64,000 nt of DNA from Streptomyces decoyicus (GCF_019880305.1 NZ_CP082301.1:4278001-4342000), one strand, 5' to 3'; shown: positions 53,040-62,577, counted from the first letter of the stretch. Translations and numbers: made by a program. Notes: a model not told the origin generated them from the sequence alone.

Positions 53040-55070
53040 TCAGATGTCGAGGAAGCGGACGTCCTTGGCGTTGCGCTGGATGAACGAGCGGCGCGCCTCG
53101 ACGTCCTCGCCCATCAGCACGGAGAACAGGTCGTCCGCACGGGCCGCGTCGTCCAGCGAGACCTGACCGAGGACCCGGTGGTCGGTGTCCATGGTCGTGA
53201 TGCGCAGCTCCTCGGCATTCATCTCACCGAGACCCTTGAACCGCTGGATCGAGTCCTCGCGGATCCGCTTGCCGTTCTGCTTGCCGATCTCGATCAGCGC
53301 GTCCCGCTCCGGGTCGGAGTAGGCGTACTCGAAGTCGTCCCGGCCCCACTTGATCTTGTACAGCGGCGGGCGGGAGAGGTAGACGTGCCCGGCCTCGACC
53401 AGCGGTCGCATGAAGCGGAAGAGGAACGTGAGCAGCAGGGTGTTGATGTGCTGACCGTCGACGTCGGCGTCCGCCATCAGGATGATCTTGTGATAGCGGA
53501 GCTTCTCGATGTCGAAGTCCTCGTGCACGCCCGTGCCGAACGCCGAGATCAGCGCCTGGACCTCGTTGTTCTGGAGGATCTTGTCGACCCTGGCCTTCTC
53601 GACGTTGAGGATCTTGCCTCGGATCGGGAGGATCGCCTGGTACTCCGGGTTCCGGCCGGACTTGGCCGAGCCGCCGGCGGAGTCACCCTCGACGATGAAG
53701 ATCTCGCACTTGGTCGGGTCGTTGGACTGGCAGTCGCTCAGCTTGCCCGGCAGCGACGCCGTCTCCAGCAGGCCCTTGCGGCGGGTCAGATCGCGCGCCT
53801 TACGGGCCGCCACGCGTGCGGTCGCGGCCTGGATGCCCTTGCGGATGATGTCCGCGGCCTCGTTGGGGTTGCGGTCCAGCCAGTCAGTGAGGTGCTCGTA
53901 GACCACCTTCTGGACGAAGGTCTTCACCTCGGTGTTGCCCAGCTTGGTCTTGGTCTGGCCCTCGAACTGCGGCTCGGCGAGCTTGACCGAGATGATCGCC
54001 GTCAGACCCTCGCGGATGTCCTCACCCGTGAGGTTGTCGTCCTTCTCGCGCAGCAGCTTCTTGTCGCGCGCATAGCGGTTGATCAGGCCCGTCAGCGCGG
54101 CGCGGAAGCCCTCTTCGTGGGTACCGCCCTCGTGGGTGTGGATGATGTTCGCGAAGCTGTAGACACCCTCGCTGTACTGGGTGTTCCACTGCATCGCGAG
54201 CTCGACCGAGAGCTGGCGCTCCTTGTCCTCCGCCTCCACCGCGATCACGGTCGGGTGCACCAGCTCGCCCTTGCGCGAGTTGAGGTACGTCACGAAGTCG
54301 ACGATGCCGCCCTCGTAGTGGTACCGCACCGAGAGCGGCTTGCCCTCCTCGTCCACATGGTCCGGGCGCTCGTCGGTCAGCGCGATCGTCAGACCCTTGT
54401 TGAGGAACGCCATCTCCTGGAAGCGGCGCGACAGCGTCTCGAAGCTGTACGTGGTGGTCTCGAAGATGTCGGGGTCGGCCCAGAACGTCACGGTCGTGCC
54501 GGTGTCGTCCGTCGCCTCGTTCTGGGCGAGCGGCGCGGTCGGCACACCGAGCTTGTACTCCTGCGTCCAGCGGTAGCCGTCCGTGCGGACCTCGACCGCC
54601 ACCCGCTGCGACAGGGCGTTCACGACGGAGACACCCACGCCGTGCAGACCACCGGAGACCGCGTAGCCGCCGCCGCCGAACTTGCCGCCGGCGTGCAGCA
54701 CCGTCATCACGACCTCGACGGCCGGCTTGTTCTCCGACGGCACGATGCCCACCGGGATACCGCGGCCGTTGTCGACGACGCGGACGCCACCGTCCGCCAG
54801 GAGCGTCACCGCGATGGTGTCCGCGTGGCCCGCCAGCGCCTCGTCGACGGAGTTGTCGACGACCTCTTGCACGAGGTGGTGCAGACCACGCTCGCCCGTC
54901 GAGCCGATGTACATGCCAGGGCGCTTGCGGACCGCGTCCAGGCCTTCGAGGACGGTGATCGCACTGGCGTCATACGACTTCTCCACCGCGGAGTCGCCCA
55001 TGGCGCCGGCAGGAACCCCCTCTTCAGTAGAAGCCGTGTTGTTCTCGTTGAGGTCGCCGGAGTCGGCCAC
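53040..55070 (-). CDS. gyrB: DNA gyrase subunit B
   Basis: 676 residues. The GHKL ATPase domain has EVVDNSVDEALAGHAD and GGLHGVGVSVVNAL. The TOPRIM domain has EGDSAGGSAKSGRN and ILMADADVDGQHI (Asp-x-Asp). Start GTG at 55070 (MADSGDLNENN) with AAAGGGCG upstream matches known Streptomyces GyrB N-termini, so the longer frame starting at 55214 was rejected. An internal ATG at 54998 is a weaker alternative. It is followed by gyrA and preceded by a 322-bp leader. Confidence 0.97.
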   Translation of the reverse strand: MADSGDLNENNTASTEEGVPAGAMGDSAVEKSYDASAITVLEGLDAVRKRPGMYIGSTGERGLHHLVQEVVDNSVDEALAGHADTIAVTLLADGGVRVVDNGRGIPVGIVPSENKPAVEVVMTVLHAGGKFGGGGYAVSGGLHGVGVSVVNALSQRVAVEVRTDGYRWTQEYKLGVPTAPLAQNEATDDTGTTVTFWADPDIFETTTYSFETLSRRFQEMAFLNKGLTIALTDERPDHVDEEGKPLSVRYHYEGGIVDFVTYLNSRKGELVHPTVIAVEAEDKERQLSVELAMQWNTQYSEGVYSFANIIHTHEGGTHEEGFRAALTGLINRYARDKKLLREKDDNLTGEDIREGLTAIISVKLAEPQFEGQTKTKLGNTEVKTFVQKVVYEHLTDWLDRNPNEAADIIRKGIQAATARVAARKARDLTRRKGLLETASLPGKLSDCQSNDPTKCEIFIVEGDSAGGSAKSGRNPEYQAILPIRGKILNVEKARVDKILQNNEVQALISAFGTGVHEDFDIEKLRYHKIILMADADVDGQHINTLLLTFLFRFMRPLVEAGHVYLSRPPLYKIKWGRDDFEYAYSDPERDALIEIGKQNGKRIREDSIQRFKGLGEMNAEELRITTMDTDHRVLGQVSLDDAARADDLFSVLMGEDVEARRSFIQRNAKDVRFLDI

Positions 55071-55392
55071 GAAGCGCCCTTTCTGGCACAGCACGAGCCC
55101 TTCCGCGCCTGTGGGATTCACCCCTGGGAGGACAGGCGGGAGCGGCTGCGTCGTTCGACATGTTCCGCAAGTGGGCGGGATTGCCACCAGTCTACCGGTA
55201 GCGCTGACACTCATGGGGGTTTGCAGGCACCTGAGTCGTCATGTGCCGCCCTGAACTGGCGTCCGCCGACTCCCCATATCCGAGAAGGGGCCTCAGGACG
55301 CTCAAGCGGGCACTCAGCGCTTCCGGCTGTCAACCGGCCGCTACCGTGAGCGGGGTCTCACCCGCCTCATCCGTATAGGGGGTGCGCGGGGC
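55071..55392 (-). promoter_or_regulatory. gyrB upstream region
   Basis: 322 bp between dciA and gyrB without a gene. It contains the 10-bp palindrome CTACCGGTAG (55192-55201), overlapped on the minus strand by TAGACT, a possible -10. Supercoiling-sensitive expression of gyrBA is known in Streptomyces; the exact promoter cannot be set from sequence alone. Confidence 0.45.
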
Positions 55393-55926
55393 TCAGCCGT
55401 AGGTGTCGCCGGGGCCCTTGCTTCCCGGTGCCCGCAGCGATCCGTACCGGCGTGCGGGCCCTCCCGGACCGAGCACCCTGATCATCTTTACGGTGCCGTG
55501 GCCCAGGTCCTCGTTGAGGCGGGCCACCAGCGTCGGGGCCAGCAGCCGCAGCTGCGTCGCCCAGGCCGTCGAATCGCACTGGACGGTCAGCACCCGTGCG
55601 TCCTCGTCGTACTTCTGGGGCTCACAGTGCTGGGCCACCTCGGGCCCGACCAGCTGCGGCCAGCGCCCCATCACCCCGCCGACCGCGGCCGGGGTCTCCC
55701 AGCCGCGCTCCGTGATCAGCCGGTTGATCGCCGCACCGAGCGGCAGCGGATCGCGGCCGTCGGCCCGTGCGCCCGAGCGCAGCCCGCCCCGCCTGGCCTG
55801 CTTCTTCTGCTGGGCTGCCGCGCCCCGCGCCCGCGCCTGCTCCTTCGCGGCCACCAGCGCCTGCCGGGCCAGATCCACGCCGGAGAGCTCCGGAGGCTTG
55901 GGCCGCTCGGGCTGCTCCTCGCTCAC
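55393..55926 (-). CDS. dciA: DciA (DUF721), replicative helicase operator
   Basis: 177 residues. A charged N-terminal region (about 1-60, rich in Arg/Gln/Ala) is followed by the DUF721/DciA KH-like domain (about 65-155) with WPQLVGPEVAQHC and LTVQCDSTAWATQLRLLAP. DciA helps load the DnaB helicase in bacteria without DnaC. Its GTG start overlaps the recF stop (GTGA). The dnaN-gnd-recF-dciA-gyrB order is the actinobacterial standard. Confidence 0.93.
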   Translation of the reverse strand: MSEEQPERPKPPELSGVDLARQALVAAKEQARARGAAAQQKKQARRGGLRSGARADGRDPLPLGAAINRLITERGWETPAAVGGVMGRWPQLVGPEVAQHCEPQKYDEDARVLTVQCDSTAWATQLRLLAPTLVARLNEDLGHGTVKMIRVLGPGGPARRYGSLRAPGSKGPGDTYG

Positions 55927-57059
55927 GGATTCACCTTCTCCGCGGCGCCGTCGGACACCGCATAGCGCGCCCCGGCCAGAACGCCCGGCACATCGTCGTC
56001 CACCGCGGCCGTCACCAGCACCTGCTCGCCCGGGGCCACCAGCTCCGCCAGCCGCTCGCGGCGGCGGGCGTCCAGCTCGGCGAAGACGTCGTCGAGCACG
56101 AGCACCGGCTCGTTGCCCTCGGCGCGCAGCAGGTCGTACGAGGCCAGCCGCAGCGCCAGCGCATACGACCAGGACTCGCCGTGGCTGGCGTAGCCCTTCG
56201 CCGGGAGCTGCCCCAGCTTGAGCACCAGATCGTCGCGGTGCGGGCCGACCAGCGTCACCCCGCGCTCGATCTCTCCCTTACGGGCCTCGCCGAGCGCCGC
56301 CAGCAGCACGCCGTACAGCTCCTCGCGGGTCGTGGCGTCGGCCATCGCCGCGCCCGCCGAACCGCGGTACTCCAGCGCCAGCGGCCCGCCGCCCGGCGCC
56401 AACTGCTCGTAGGCCTTGTCCGCGAGCGGCTGAAGCGTGGCGATCAGATCGAGCCGCTGCGCCAGCAGCTCGGCACCCGCGCGGGCCAGATGCTGGTCCC
56501 AGACGTCCAGCGTCGACAGATCCATCTGCCGCCCGCCGTGCCTGCGCGCCAACGCCGCGGTTTTCAACAGGGTGTTGCGCTGCTTGAGGACGCGGTCGTA
56601 GTCCGAACGCACCCCGGCCATCCGCGGCGAACGCGCGGTGATCAGCTCGTCCAGGAACCGCCGGCGCTCCCCCGGGTCCCCCTTCACCAGCGCCAGATCC
56701 TCCGGCGCGAACAGCACCGTCCGGACGATCCCCAGCACATCCCGCGGCCTGACCTGGGAGGACCGGTTGATCCGGGCGCGGTTGGCCTTGCCCGGATTGA
56801 GCTCCAGCTCGACCAGCTGTTGCCGCTCGCCCTGGACGACCGCGGCCCGGATGATCGCCCGCTCGGCGCCCATCCGCACCAGCGGGGCGTCCGAGGAGAC
56901 CCGGTGGCTGCCGAGCGTGGCGAGATAGCCGACCGCCTCGACGAGATTGGTCTTGCCTTGGCCGTTGGGGCCCACGAAAGCCGTGACGCCCGGATCGAGC
57001 GGAACCTCGACCCGGGCGTACGAGCGGAAGTCGGCGAGAGACAGATGCGATACGTGCAT
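55923..57059 (-). CDS. recF: RecF recombination/repair protein
   Basis: 378-residue SMC-like ATPase that helps RecA load at gaps. Walker A GPNGQGKTNLVEAV lies at about 30-43; the signature SHGESWSYALALRL and Walker B LVLDDVFAELD are near the C-terminus. Start at 57059 (MHVSHLSLADFRSY) matches family N-termini; the upstream in-frame extension is Gln/Ser/Arg-rich low-complexity sequence and was rejected. GAGAGG lies rather far upstream. It is 73 bp after gnd. Confidence 0.96.
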   Translation of the reverse strand: MHVSHLSLADFRSYARVEVPLDPGVTAFVGPNGQGKTNLVEAVGYLATLGSHRVSSDAPLVRMGAERAIIRAAVVQGERQQLVELELNPGKANRARINRSSQVRPRDVLGIVRTVLFAPEDLALVKGDPGERRRFLDELITARSPRMAGVRSDYDRVLKQRNTLLKTAALARRHGGRQMDLSTLDVWDQHLARAGAELLAQRLDLIATLQPLADKAYEQLAPGGGPLALEYRGSAGAAMADATTREELYGVLLAALGEARKGEIERGVTLVGPHRDDLVLKLGQLPAKGYASHGESWSYALALRLASYDLLRAEGNEPVLVLDDVFAELDARRRERLAELVAPGEQVLVTAAVDDDVPGVLAGARYAVSDGAAEKVNP

Positions 57060-57132
57060 TGCTGGGCGCCGACCTCTCCGGCTGCTGCGTGCTGGTGCTG
57101 CCTGTTGCTTCTGGTTGCTGTGGTGCTGCTTG

Positions 57133-58011
57133 CTACTTCTTGCCCTCGACCGCGTGGCCACCGAACTGGTTGCGCAGCGCGGCGATCATCTTCATCTGCG
57201 GCGAGTCGTCCTGACGGGAGGCGAAGCGCGCGAAGAGCGAGGCCGTGATCGCGGGCAGCGGCACGGCGTTGTCGATCGCGGCCTCGACCGTCCAGCGGCC
57301 CTCACCGGAGTCGGCGGCGTAGCCGCGCAGCTCGTCGAGGTGCTCGTCGTCGCCGAGCGCGTTGACGGCCAGGTCGAGCAGCCAGGAACGGATGACCGTG
57401 CCCTCCTGCCAGGAGCGGAAGACCTCGCGCACGTCGGTGACGGAGTCGACCTTCTCCAGCAGCTCCCAGCCCTCGGCATAGGCCTGCATCATCGCGTACT
57501 CGATGCCGTTGTGGACCATCTTCGCGAAGTGGCCGGCGCCGACCTTGCCGGCGTGCACCGAGCCGAACTTCCCCTCGGGCTTGAGGGCGTCGAAGATCGG
57601 CTGCACCTTCGCGACATCGTCCTTGTCGCCGCCGTACATCAGCGCATAGCCGTTCTCCAGGCCCCAGACGCCGCCGGAGACACCGCAGTCGACGAAGCCG
57701 ATGCCCTTGGCCTTCAGCTCCTCGGCGTGCTTCTCGTCGTCGGTCCAGCGGGAGTTGCCGCCGTCCACGACGATGTCGCCCGGCGAGAGCAGCTCGGCCA
57801 GTTCGTCGATCGTGGACTGGGTGGCGGCACCGGCCGGCACCATGACCCAGACCACCCGCGGACCCTTGAGCTTGTCCACAAGCCCCTGAAGGCTGTTGAC
57901 ATCCGCCACGTCGGGGTTGCGGTCGTATCCGATGACGGTGTGGCCGGCGCGGCGAATGCGCTCGCGCATATTGCCGCCCATCTTGCCGAGACCGACGAGA
58001 CCGAGCTCCAT
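57133..58011 (-). CDS. gnd: 6-phosphogluconate dehydrogenase (decarboxylating), short type
   Basis: 292 residues, the short GndA/YqeC-type. NAD(P)-binding GLVGLGKMGGNM is at the N-terminus, the substrate motif DGGNSRWTDD at about 85-94, and catalytic Lys in KMVHNGIEYAMMQ. It makes ribulose 5-phosphate in the pentose phosphate pathway. Position between dnaN and recF is a fixed actinobacterial feature. ATG at 58011 has GAGGG upstream. Confidence 0.95.
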   Translation of the reverse strand: MELGLVGLGKMGGNMRERIRRAGHTVIGYDRNPDVADVNSLQGLVDKLKGPRVVWVMVPAGAATQSTIDELAELLSPGDIVVDGGNSRWTDDEKHAEELKAKGIGFVDCGVSGGVWGLENGYALMYGGDKDDVAKVQPIFDALKPEGKFGSVHAGKVGAGHFAKMVHNGIEYAMMQAYAEGWELLEKVDSVTDVREVFRSWQEGTVIRSWLLDLAVNALGDDEHLDELRGYAADSGEGRWTVEAAIDNAVPLPAITASLFARFASRQDDSPQMKMIAALRNQFGGHAVEGKK

Positions 58012-58147
58012 CAGAGACCCTCTTTGCACGTAGTCGTTGCTGTTCGTACCCGAGTCCGAGCCTACGCCCGCAGGTCCGTGCACACCTGTGGGCTCAGCTG
58101 CTCATCAGGGCCTCTTCAGCCGGTCGCCGCAAGGCCCCCGACCAGGG

Positions 58148-58173
58148 CGCTGTCCGGTGTCTGCCGGACAGCG
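58148..58173 (-). terminator. Terminator after dnaN
   Basis: CGCTGTCCGG (58148-58157) and CCGGACAGCG (58164-58173) form a perfect 10-bp stem with loop TGTCTG, 21 bp after the dnaN stop. Confidence 0.85.
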
Positions 58174-58193
58174 ATCCCTTGGCCGTGCGGCCG

Positions 58194-59324
58194 TCAGCCC
58201 GAGAGCCGCACGGGCATGATCAGGTACTTGTACGCGTCGTCGGCCTCGGCGTCCTTGGCCGGCCGGCCGCTCAGCAGCGCGGGCTTGGTCGAGGTCGTGA
58301 AGGACAGCTGCGCCACCGGGGAGTCGATGGCGGACAGGCCCTCCAGGAGGAAGCCGGGGTTGAAGGCGATCGAGATGTCGTCGCCGTCCAGGTCGGCGTC
58401 CACCCTCTCCACAGCCTGTGCGTCGTCGCTGGAGCCGGCCTCCAGGATCAGCACACCCTGCTCGAAGCTCAGCCGGACCGGAGTGTTCCGCTCGGCCACC
58501 AGCGCCACACGCTTGACGGCCTCGACGAACGGGGCGGTCTCGATCACGGCGACCGAGTTGAACTCGGTCGGGAAGAGCGTGCGGTACTTCGGCAGGTCAC
58601 CTTCCAGCAGACGCGTCGTCGTCCGCCGCCCGGCGCCCTCGAATCCGATCAGGCCCTCGCCCTGGCCGGAGCCGGACAGCGCGAGCGTGACGGTGTCGCC
58701 GCTGCTCAGGGACTTGGCGGTGTCCAGCAGCGTCTTGGCGGGGACCAGCGCGACCGCGGAGGCGTCCGGGCTCTCCGGCTTCCACAGGAACTCGCGCACC
58801 GCGAAGCGGTAACGGTCGGTGGAGGCCAGGGTGACCGTGTCGCCCTCGATCTCGATGCGTACGCCGGTGAGCACCGGGAGGGTGTCGTCACGGCCGGCGG
58901 CGATGGCGACCTGGGCGGCAGCGGCGGCGAAGACCTCACCGGGGACGGTGCCGGTGGCGGTGGGCATCGTCGGCAGGGCCGGGTACTCCTCCACAGGAAG
59001 GGTGTGGAGGGTGAACCGCGAGGAGCCACAGACGACGGTGACCCGTACACCGTCGGTGGAAATCTCCACCGGGCGGTTGGGGAGCGCACGGCAGATGTCG
59101 GCGAGCAGCCGGCCGGAGACGAGGACCGTGCCTTCCTCTTCGACCTCGGCGTCCACCGAAACCCGCGCGGAGACCTCGTAGTCGAAGCCGGAGAGGCTCA
59201 GCGTGCCGTCCTCCGTCTTCAGCAGCAGGCCCGCGAGGACGGGCACCGGCGGACGGGCCGGGAGGCTCTTGGCCGCCCAGGCCACTGCCTCCGCGAGTAC
59301 ATCGCGCTCCACCCGGATCTTCAC
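58194..59324 (-). CDS. dnaN: DNA polymerase III sliding clamp (beta subunit)
   Basis: 376 residues, three beta-clamp domains. It tethers DNA polymerase III and binds clamp-interacting proteins. Family signatures include PVLAGLLLKTEDGTLSLSGFD in domain 1 (in parts), DTLPVLTGVRIEIEGDTVTL and the C-terminal YLIMPVRL. The GTG start has AGGAGG 9 nt upstream. It flanks oriC directly. Confidence 0.98.
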   Translation of the reverse strand: MKIRVERDVLAEAVAWAAKSLPARPPVPVLAGLLLKTEDGTLSLSGFDYEVSARVSVDAEVEEEGTVLVSGRLLADICRALPNRPVEISTDGVRVTVVCGSSRFTLHTLPVEEYPALPTMPTATGTVPGEVFAAAAAQVAIAAGRDDTLPVLTGVRIEIEGDTVTLASTDRYRFAVREFLWKPESPDASAVALVPAKTLLDTAKSLSSGDTVTLALSGSGQGEGLIGFEGAGRRTTTRLLEGDLPKYRTLFPTEFNSVAVIETAPFVEAVKRVALVAERNTPVRLSFEQGVLILEAGSSDDAQAVERVDADLDGDDISIAFNPGFLLEGLSAIDSPVAQLSFTTSTKPALLSGRPAKDAEADDAYKYLIMPVRLSG

Positions 59325-60386
59325 CGGAAACCGCCTCCTGCTGTTGCTGGCTCTTCGCCCTGCTGGCCTTCGTCGTCGGCTGGGTTGCCGGAGACCAGTC
59401 TGACGCACGCCACCGACAGTCGGTGCGGCTCGGGGTCAAGTCGGCTCGACCGATGGCGGACGCCCGGCGGCCAACTTGTGCACAGGCCCCGTTTCCGAAC
59501 GAGTTCCCCGGTAGATATCCGTGGTCGTAGTAGTAGGGGCTGTGGAAACCGTGGACAACTGCTTTTGCGCAGGTCAACCCGGATTTTTTGTCCACTGCCC
59601 CTGTGGGTGGCGGTCGTGGATAAGCCGGCGGTTCTGTGGACCGCCAGAAGTTCTGCACACCCGATGCACAGGGGACGGGTACTTCTCCCCAGTGCCGTCC
59701 CCAGCTTTACCCACGTTCCCCACAGCCCAATCAATCACCTTGGTGTGACCGCTTTCACTCGGCCCGGTGAGGGCGGGTGTTGCGTTGCCGAACAGTGGAC
59801 AGCGGTGTGGAGAAGCCGGGGATTGCTGGGGACAACGGCGGCTTGCCTGTGGGCGGGCGGTGGACAAGACGCGGCCCCTCCTGTGGACGAATCTTCTGTC
59901 CACACCCTGTGGAGGAGGGTTGGCCACAAATCCACACGCGGTTGACCTCCTCCGATGCCCCGTCAGAACACCGGCCTGTGGATCCCACAGGGATAACTTT
60001 CCCCTCCCCAGGATGTGGACGGAAGATTCTTGCCCAATCTGTGGAGAGAAGCCGTGACCGGCCGCGGAATCGAACACCGGCGGCGCGCTCCACAGGTTTG
60101 GGACGGCGTCGGGGCGGATCGGACCGGCGGCGGAGAGGGTGCGGGAGAGGCCCGGAACGGGTTCGGGAGCCGTACGTGGATGAGTACAGAGGCGCTCGGG
60201 AGGGCTTGAGGGGCGGCGCGAGAGGAGACGGGGAGGCCTGAGGAGCGTCGGGGAACCGCGGGAGGACCGAGGGGCAAAGGCGCTTCCCACGACGGCCCCG
60301 CCCCCGTACGCCGAAGGGCGCTCCGGGAGCGGATCCGGAGCGCCCTGGGACGTCCTGCGGTGGCGGCGGGCCGACGGTGGCCGGCC
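59325..60386. other. oriC: Chromosomal replication origin oriC
   Basis: The 1062-bp gene-free space between dnaN and dnaA is packed with DnaA boxes. Clear or near matches are TGTGGAAAC (59541), CGTGGACAA (59550), TTGTCCACT (59588), CGTGGATAA (59615), TGTGGACCG (59635), TTCCCCACA (59716), TGTGGAGAA (59806), GGTGGACAA (59859), TGTGGACGA (59882), CTGTCCACA (59896), TGTGGAGGA (59908), AAATCCACA (59928), TGTGGATCC (59977), TGTGGACGG (60014), TGTGGAGAG (60040) and CGCTCCACA (60086). Both orientations occur, with about twice as many reverse as forward. Boxes are densest at 59800-60050. No long AT-rich unwinding element stands out. Confidence 0.95.
60315..60346 (-). terminator. Terminator after dnaA
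   Basis: AGGGCGCTCCGG (60315-60326) and CCGGAGCGCCCT (60335-60346) form a perfect 12-bp stem with an 8-nt loop, 41 bp after the dnaA stop and at the edge of oriC. Confidence 0.85.
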
Positions 60387-62309
60387 TCAGCCGTTCTTGA
60401 TGCGGTTGGTCAGCTCGGTGACCTGGTTGTAGATCGAGCGCCGCTCGGCCATCAGCGCGCGGATCTTGCGGTCGGCGTGCATCACGGTCGTATGGTCCCG
60501 GCCGCCGAACTGCGCGCCGATCTTCGGCAGCGAGAGATCGGTCAGCTCGCGGCACAGATACATGGCGATCTGGCGGGCGGTCACCAGCACCCGGCTGCGC
60601 GACGAGCCGCACAGGTCGTCGATGGTCAGCCCGAAGTAGTCGGCGGTCGAGGCCATGATCGCGGTCGCGGTGATCTCCGGCGCGGCGTCCTCACCGCCGG
60701 GGATCAGGTCCTTCAGCACGATCTCGGTCAGCCCGAGGTCCACCGGCTGCCGGTTGAGCGAGGCGAACGCGGTGACCCGGATCAGCGCGCCCTCCAACTC
60801 GCGGATGTTGCGCGAGATCCGGGACGCGATGAACTCCAGCACCTCCGGCGGCGCGTTCAGCTGCTCCTGTACCGCCTTCTTGCGGAGGATCGCGATCCGG
60901 GTCTCCAGCTCGGGTGGCTGGACGTCGGTGATCAGTCCCCACTCGAAGCGGTTGCGCAGCCGGTCCTCCAGGGTGACCAGCTGCTTGGGCGGCCGGTCAC
61001 TGGAGAGCACGATCTGCTTGTTCGCGTTGTGCAGCGTATTGAAGGTGTGGAAGAACTCCTCCTGCGTCGACTCCTTGCTCGCCAGGAACTGGATGTCGTC
61101 GACCAGCAGGATGTCCATGTCGCGGTAGCGCTTGCGGAACGCGTCCGCCTTGCCGTCGCGGATGGAGTTGATGAACTCGTTGGTGAACTCCTCCGAGCTC
61201 ACGTACCGCACCCGGGTGCCCGGATACAGGCTGCGCGCATAGTGCCCGATCGCATGCAGCAGGTGGGTCTTGCCCAGCCCCGATTCCCCGTAGATGAACA
61301 GCGGGTTGTACGCCTTGGCCGGTGCCTCGGCGACAGCGACCGCGGCGGCGTGCGCAAAGCGGTTCGAGGCACCGATGACGAAGGTGTCGAAGAGGTACTT
61401 CGGGTTCAGCCGCGCGGTCGGCTCACCGGGGCCGGTCGCCGGCGCGGGCTGCGCGGCGAGCGGGCTGGGCGCACCGCTGGGCGCGGGAAGCATGCTGCCG
61501 GGACCGCCCGTGCGGCCGTTGTGCCCGCCGGGCTGGTGCTCGGAGAGGTCGCGCCGCGGCTGGTCATAAGGGGAGCGCGGACCGTCGGAGTGCTGCGGCG
61601 GACCGCTGCGGTCGGGCGCCTGCCCGCGGTAGTCGTTCTGCCGCTGCTGATGCTGCGATACATGGGACGACGGCGAGGCGTACGGGTCGCGCTCGGGGAA
61701 GCCGCCGAGGTGTTGCTGCTGCCAGCCGTAGTCGTCGCGCGGGCCGGGGCCGCCGGCCATGTGGGAGGAGTGCTGCGGCCAGCCGCCGGGCTCGTGCCGC
61801 GGCTGCTGGTAGTCCGGGTAGGCGGGCCGGACGCCGGGCAGATCGTCGCCCTGGTGCCCGTAGCCCTGCCGGCTCTCGTGCCGGTTGTCGTGCCGGGCTT
61901 CGTAGCCGTCGTAGGCATCGTGCTGCTGGGGAGACTGATGCGACGGCTGATGGCGCGGGGCGTGCTGCTGGGGCGACTGGTGCTGCGGCGACTCATGCTG
62001 AGGCGCGGGCGGTGCGGACTGCGCCGGGGGCTCCTCGGAGGAGTCGTCAACGGTGATCGCGATCCGGATCGGGCGGCCGCACTCATGGCTGAGGGCCTCC
62101 CCGATCAATGGCGCCAGCCGGCCTTCGAGCACGCCCTTGGCGAATTCATTGGGAACGGCGAGCAGCGCGGTGTCGGCCACCAGCGCCAGCGGCTGGGTGC
62201 GCTTGAGCCAGTCCTGGTCCTTGGGCTTGAGGCCGTCGGCCTCCGCGCGAAGGAGATGGTCGAGCACGCGCGGCCACACTGCGGCAAGATCGGCAGGTAC
62301 ATCAGCCAC
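60387..62309 (-). CDS. dnaA: Chromosomal replication initiator protein DnaA
   Basis: 640 residues, longer than most DnaA proteins because of a domain II linker of about 220 residues rich in Gln, His, Pro and Gly (typical of Streptomyces). Domain I covers about 1-90, AAA+ domain III about 305-520 with Walker A GESGLGKTHLLHAIG and Walker B ILLVDDIQFL, and domain IV binds DNA through GGRDHTTVMHADRKI. GTG start at 62309 with GAGAG upstream. A DnaA box lies 107 bp upstream, consistent with autoregulation. Transcribed toward oriC. Confidence 0.98.
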   Translation of the reverse strand: MADVPADLAAVWPRVLDHLLRAEADGLKPKDQDWLKRTQPLALVADTALLAVPNEFAKGVLEGRLAPLIGEALSHECGRPIRIAITVDDSSEEPPAQSAPPAPQHESPQHQSPQQHAPRHQPSHQSPQQHDAYDGYEARHDNRHESRQGYGHQGDDLPGVRPAYPDYQQPRHEPGGWPQHSSHMAGGPGPRDDYGWQQQHLGGFPERDPYASPSSHVSQHQQRQNDYRGQAPDRSGPPQHSDGPRSPYDQPRRDLSEHQPGGHNGRTGGPGSMLPAPSGAPSPLAAQPAPATGPGEPTARLNPKYLFDTFVIGASNRFAHAAAVAVAEAPAKAYNPLFIYGESGLGKTHLLHAIGHYARSLYPGTRVRYVSSEEFTNEFINSIRDGKADAFRKRYRDMDILLVDDIQFLASKESTQEEFFHTFNTLHNANKQIVLSSDRPPKQLVTLEDRLRNRFEWGLITDVQPPELETRIAILRKKAVQEQLNAPPEVLEFIASRISRNIRELEGALIRVTAFASLNRQPVDLGLTEIVLKDLIPGGEDAAPEITATAIMASTADYFGLTIDDLCGSSRSRVLVTARQIAMYLCRELTDLSLPKIGAQFGGRDHTTVMHADRKIRALMAERRSIYNQVTELTNRIKNG

Positions 62310-62415
62310 GGGGCACGCTCTCTCAGCAGTCCCACGAATGTGTGATTCTCAGGACGGGCGGGAAGGAATCGGAGTTCAGCCACGGTAGTCAGGGCGGGCC
62401 TGGTGATTCAAGTTG

Positions 62416-62424
62416 TTGTCCACA
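62416..62424. promoter_or_regulatory. DnaA box in the dnaA promoter region
   Basis: TTGTCCACA, the preferred Streptomyces DnaA box, in the 378-bp divergent dnaA/rpmH region. It is the only perfect box there and is suited to autorepression of dnaA. Confidence 0.75.
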
Positions 62425-62559
62425 GGCTGTGCATAGTGTGTCCTGACAAGCGGCTCGTCGGCGCTGCCGAGAAGCCGGTTTGACCGGATGGCGTAGCCGC
62501 GCGTACCGTGACCAGGTCGAGTTGTCGATGGCTGCTGCCGCCTGCCTCCGATGGGCAAA

Positions 62560-62577
62560 GATCACGCTCGAGTGATC
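62560..62577. promoter_or_regulatory. Palindrome in the rpmH promoter region
   Basis: GATCAC-GCTCGA-GTGATC has perfect 6-bp arms and a CTCGAG core, 111 bp before rpmH. Could be an operator or a transcript hairpin. Confidence 0.45.

Noticed and set aside
49651..53166. Very long plus-strand open frame opposite gyrA
   Set aside because: It is the high-GC shadow of gyrA and DUF3566 on the other strand; its translation has no recognisable domain while the minus strand encodes full GyrA.
53178..55349. Plus-strand open frame opposite gyrB
   Set aside because: Shadow of gyrB with no domain signature.
57082..57132. TGCTG-rich stretch between gnd and recF as a coding extension of recF
   Set aside because: Low-complexity sequence before the conserved MHVSHLSLADF start; homologues begin at that point.
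60360..62345. Plus-strand open frame opposite dnaA
   Set aside because: Mirror of the dnaA gene; no domain and no RBS.
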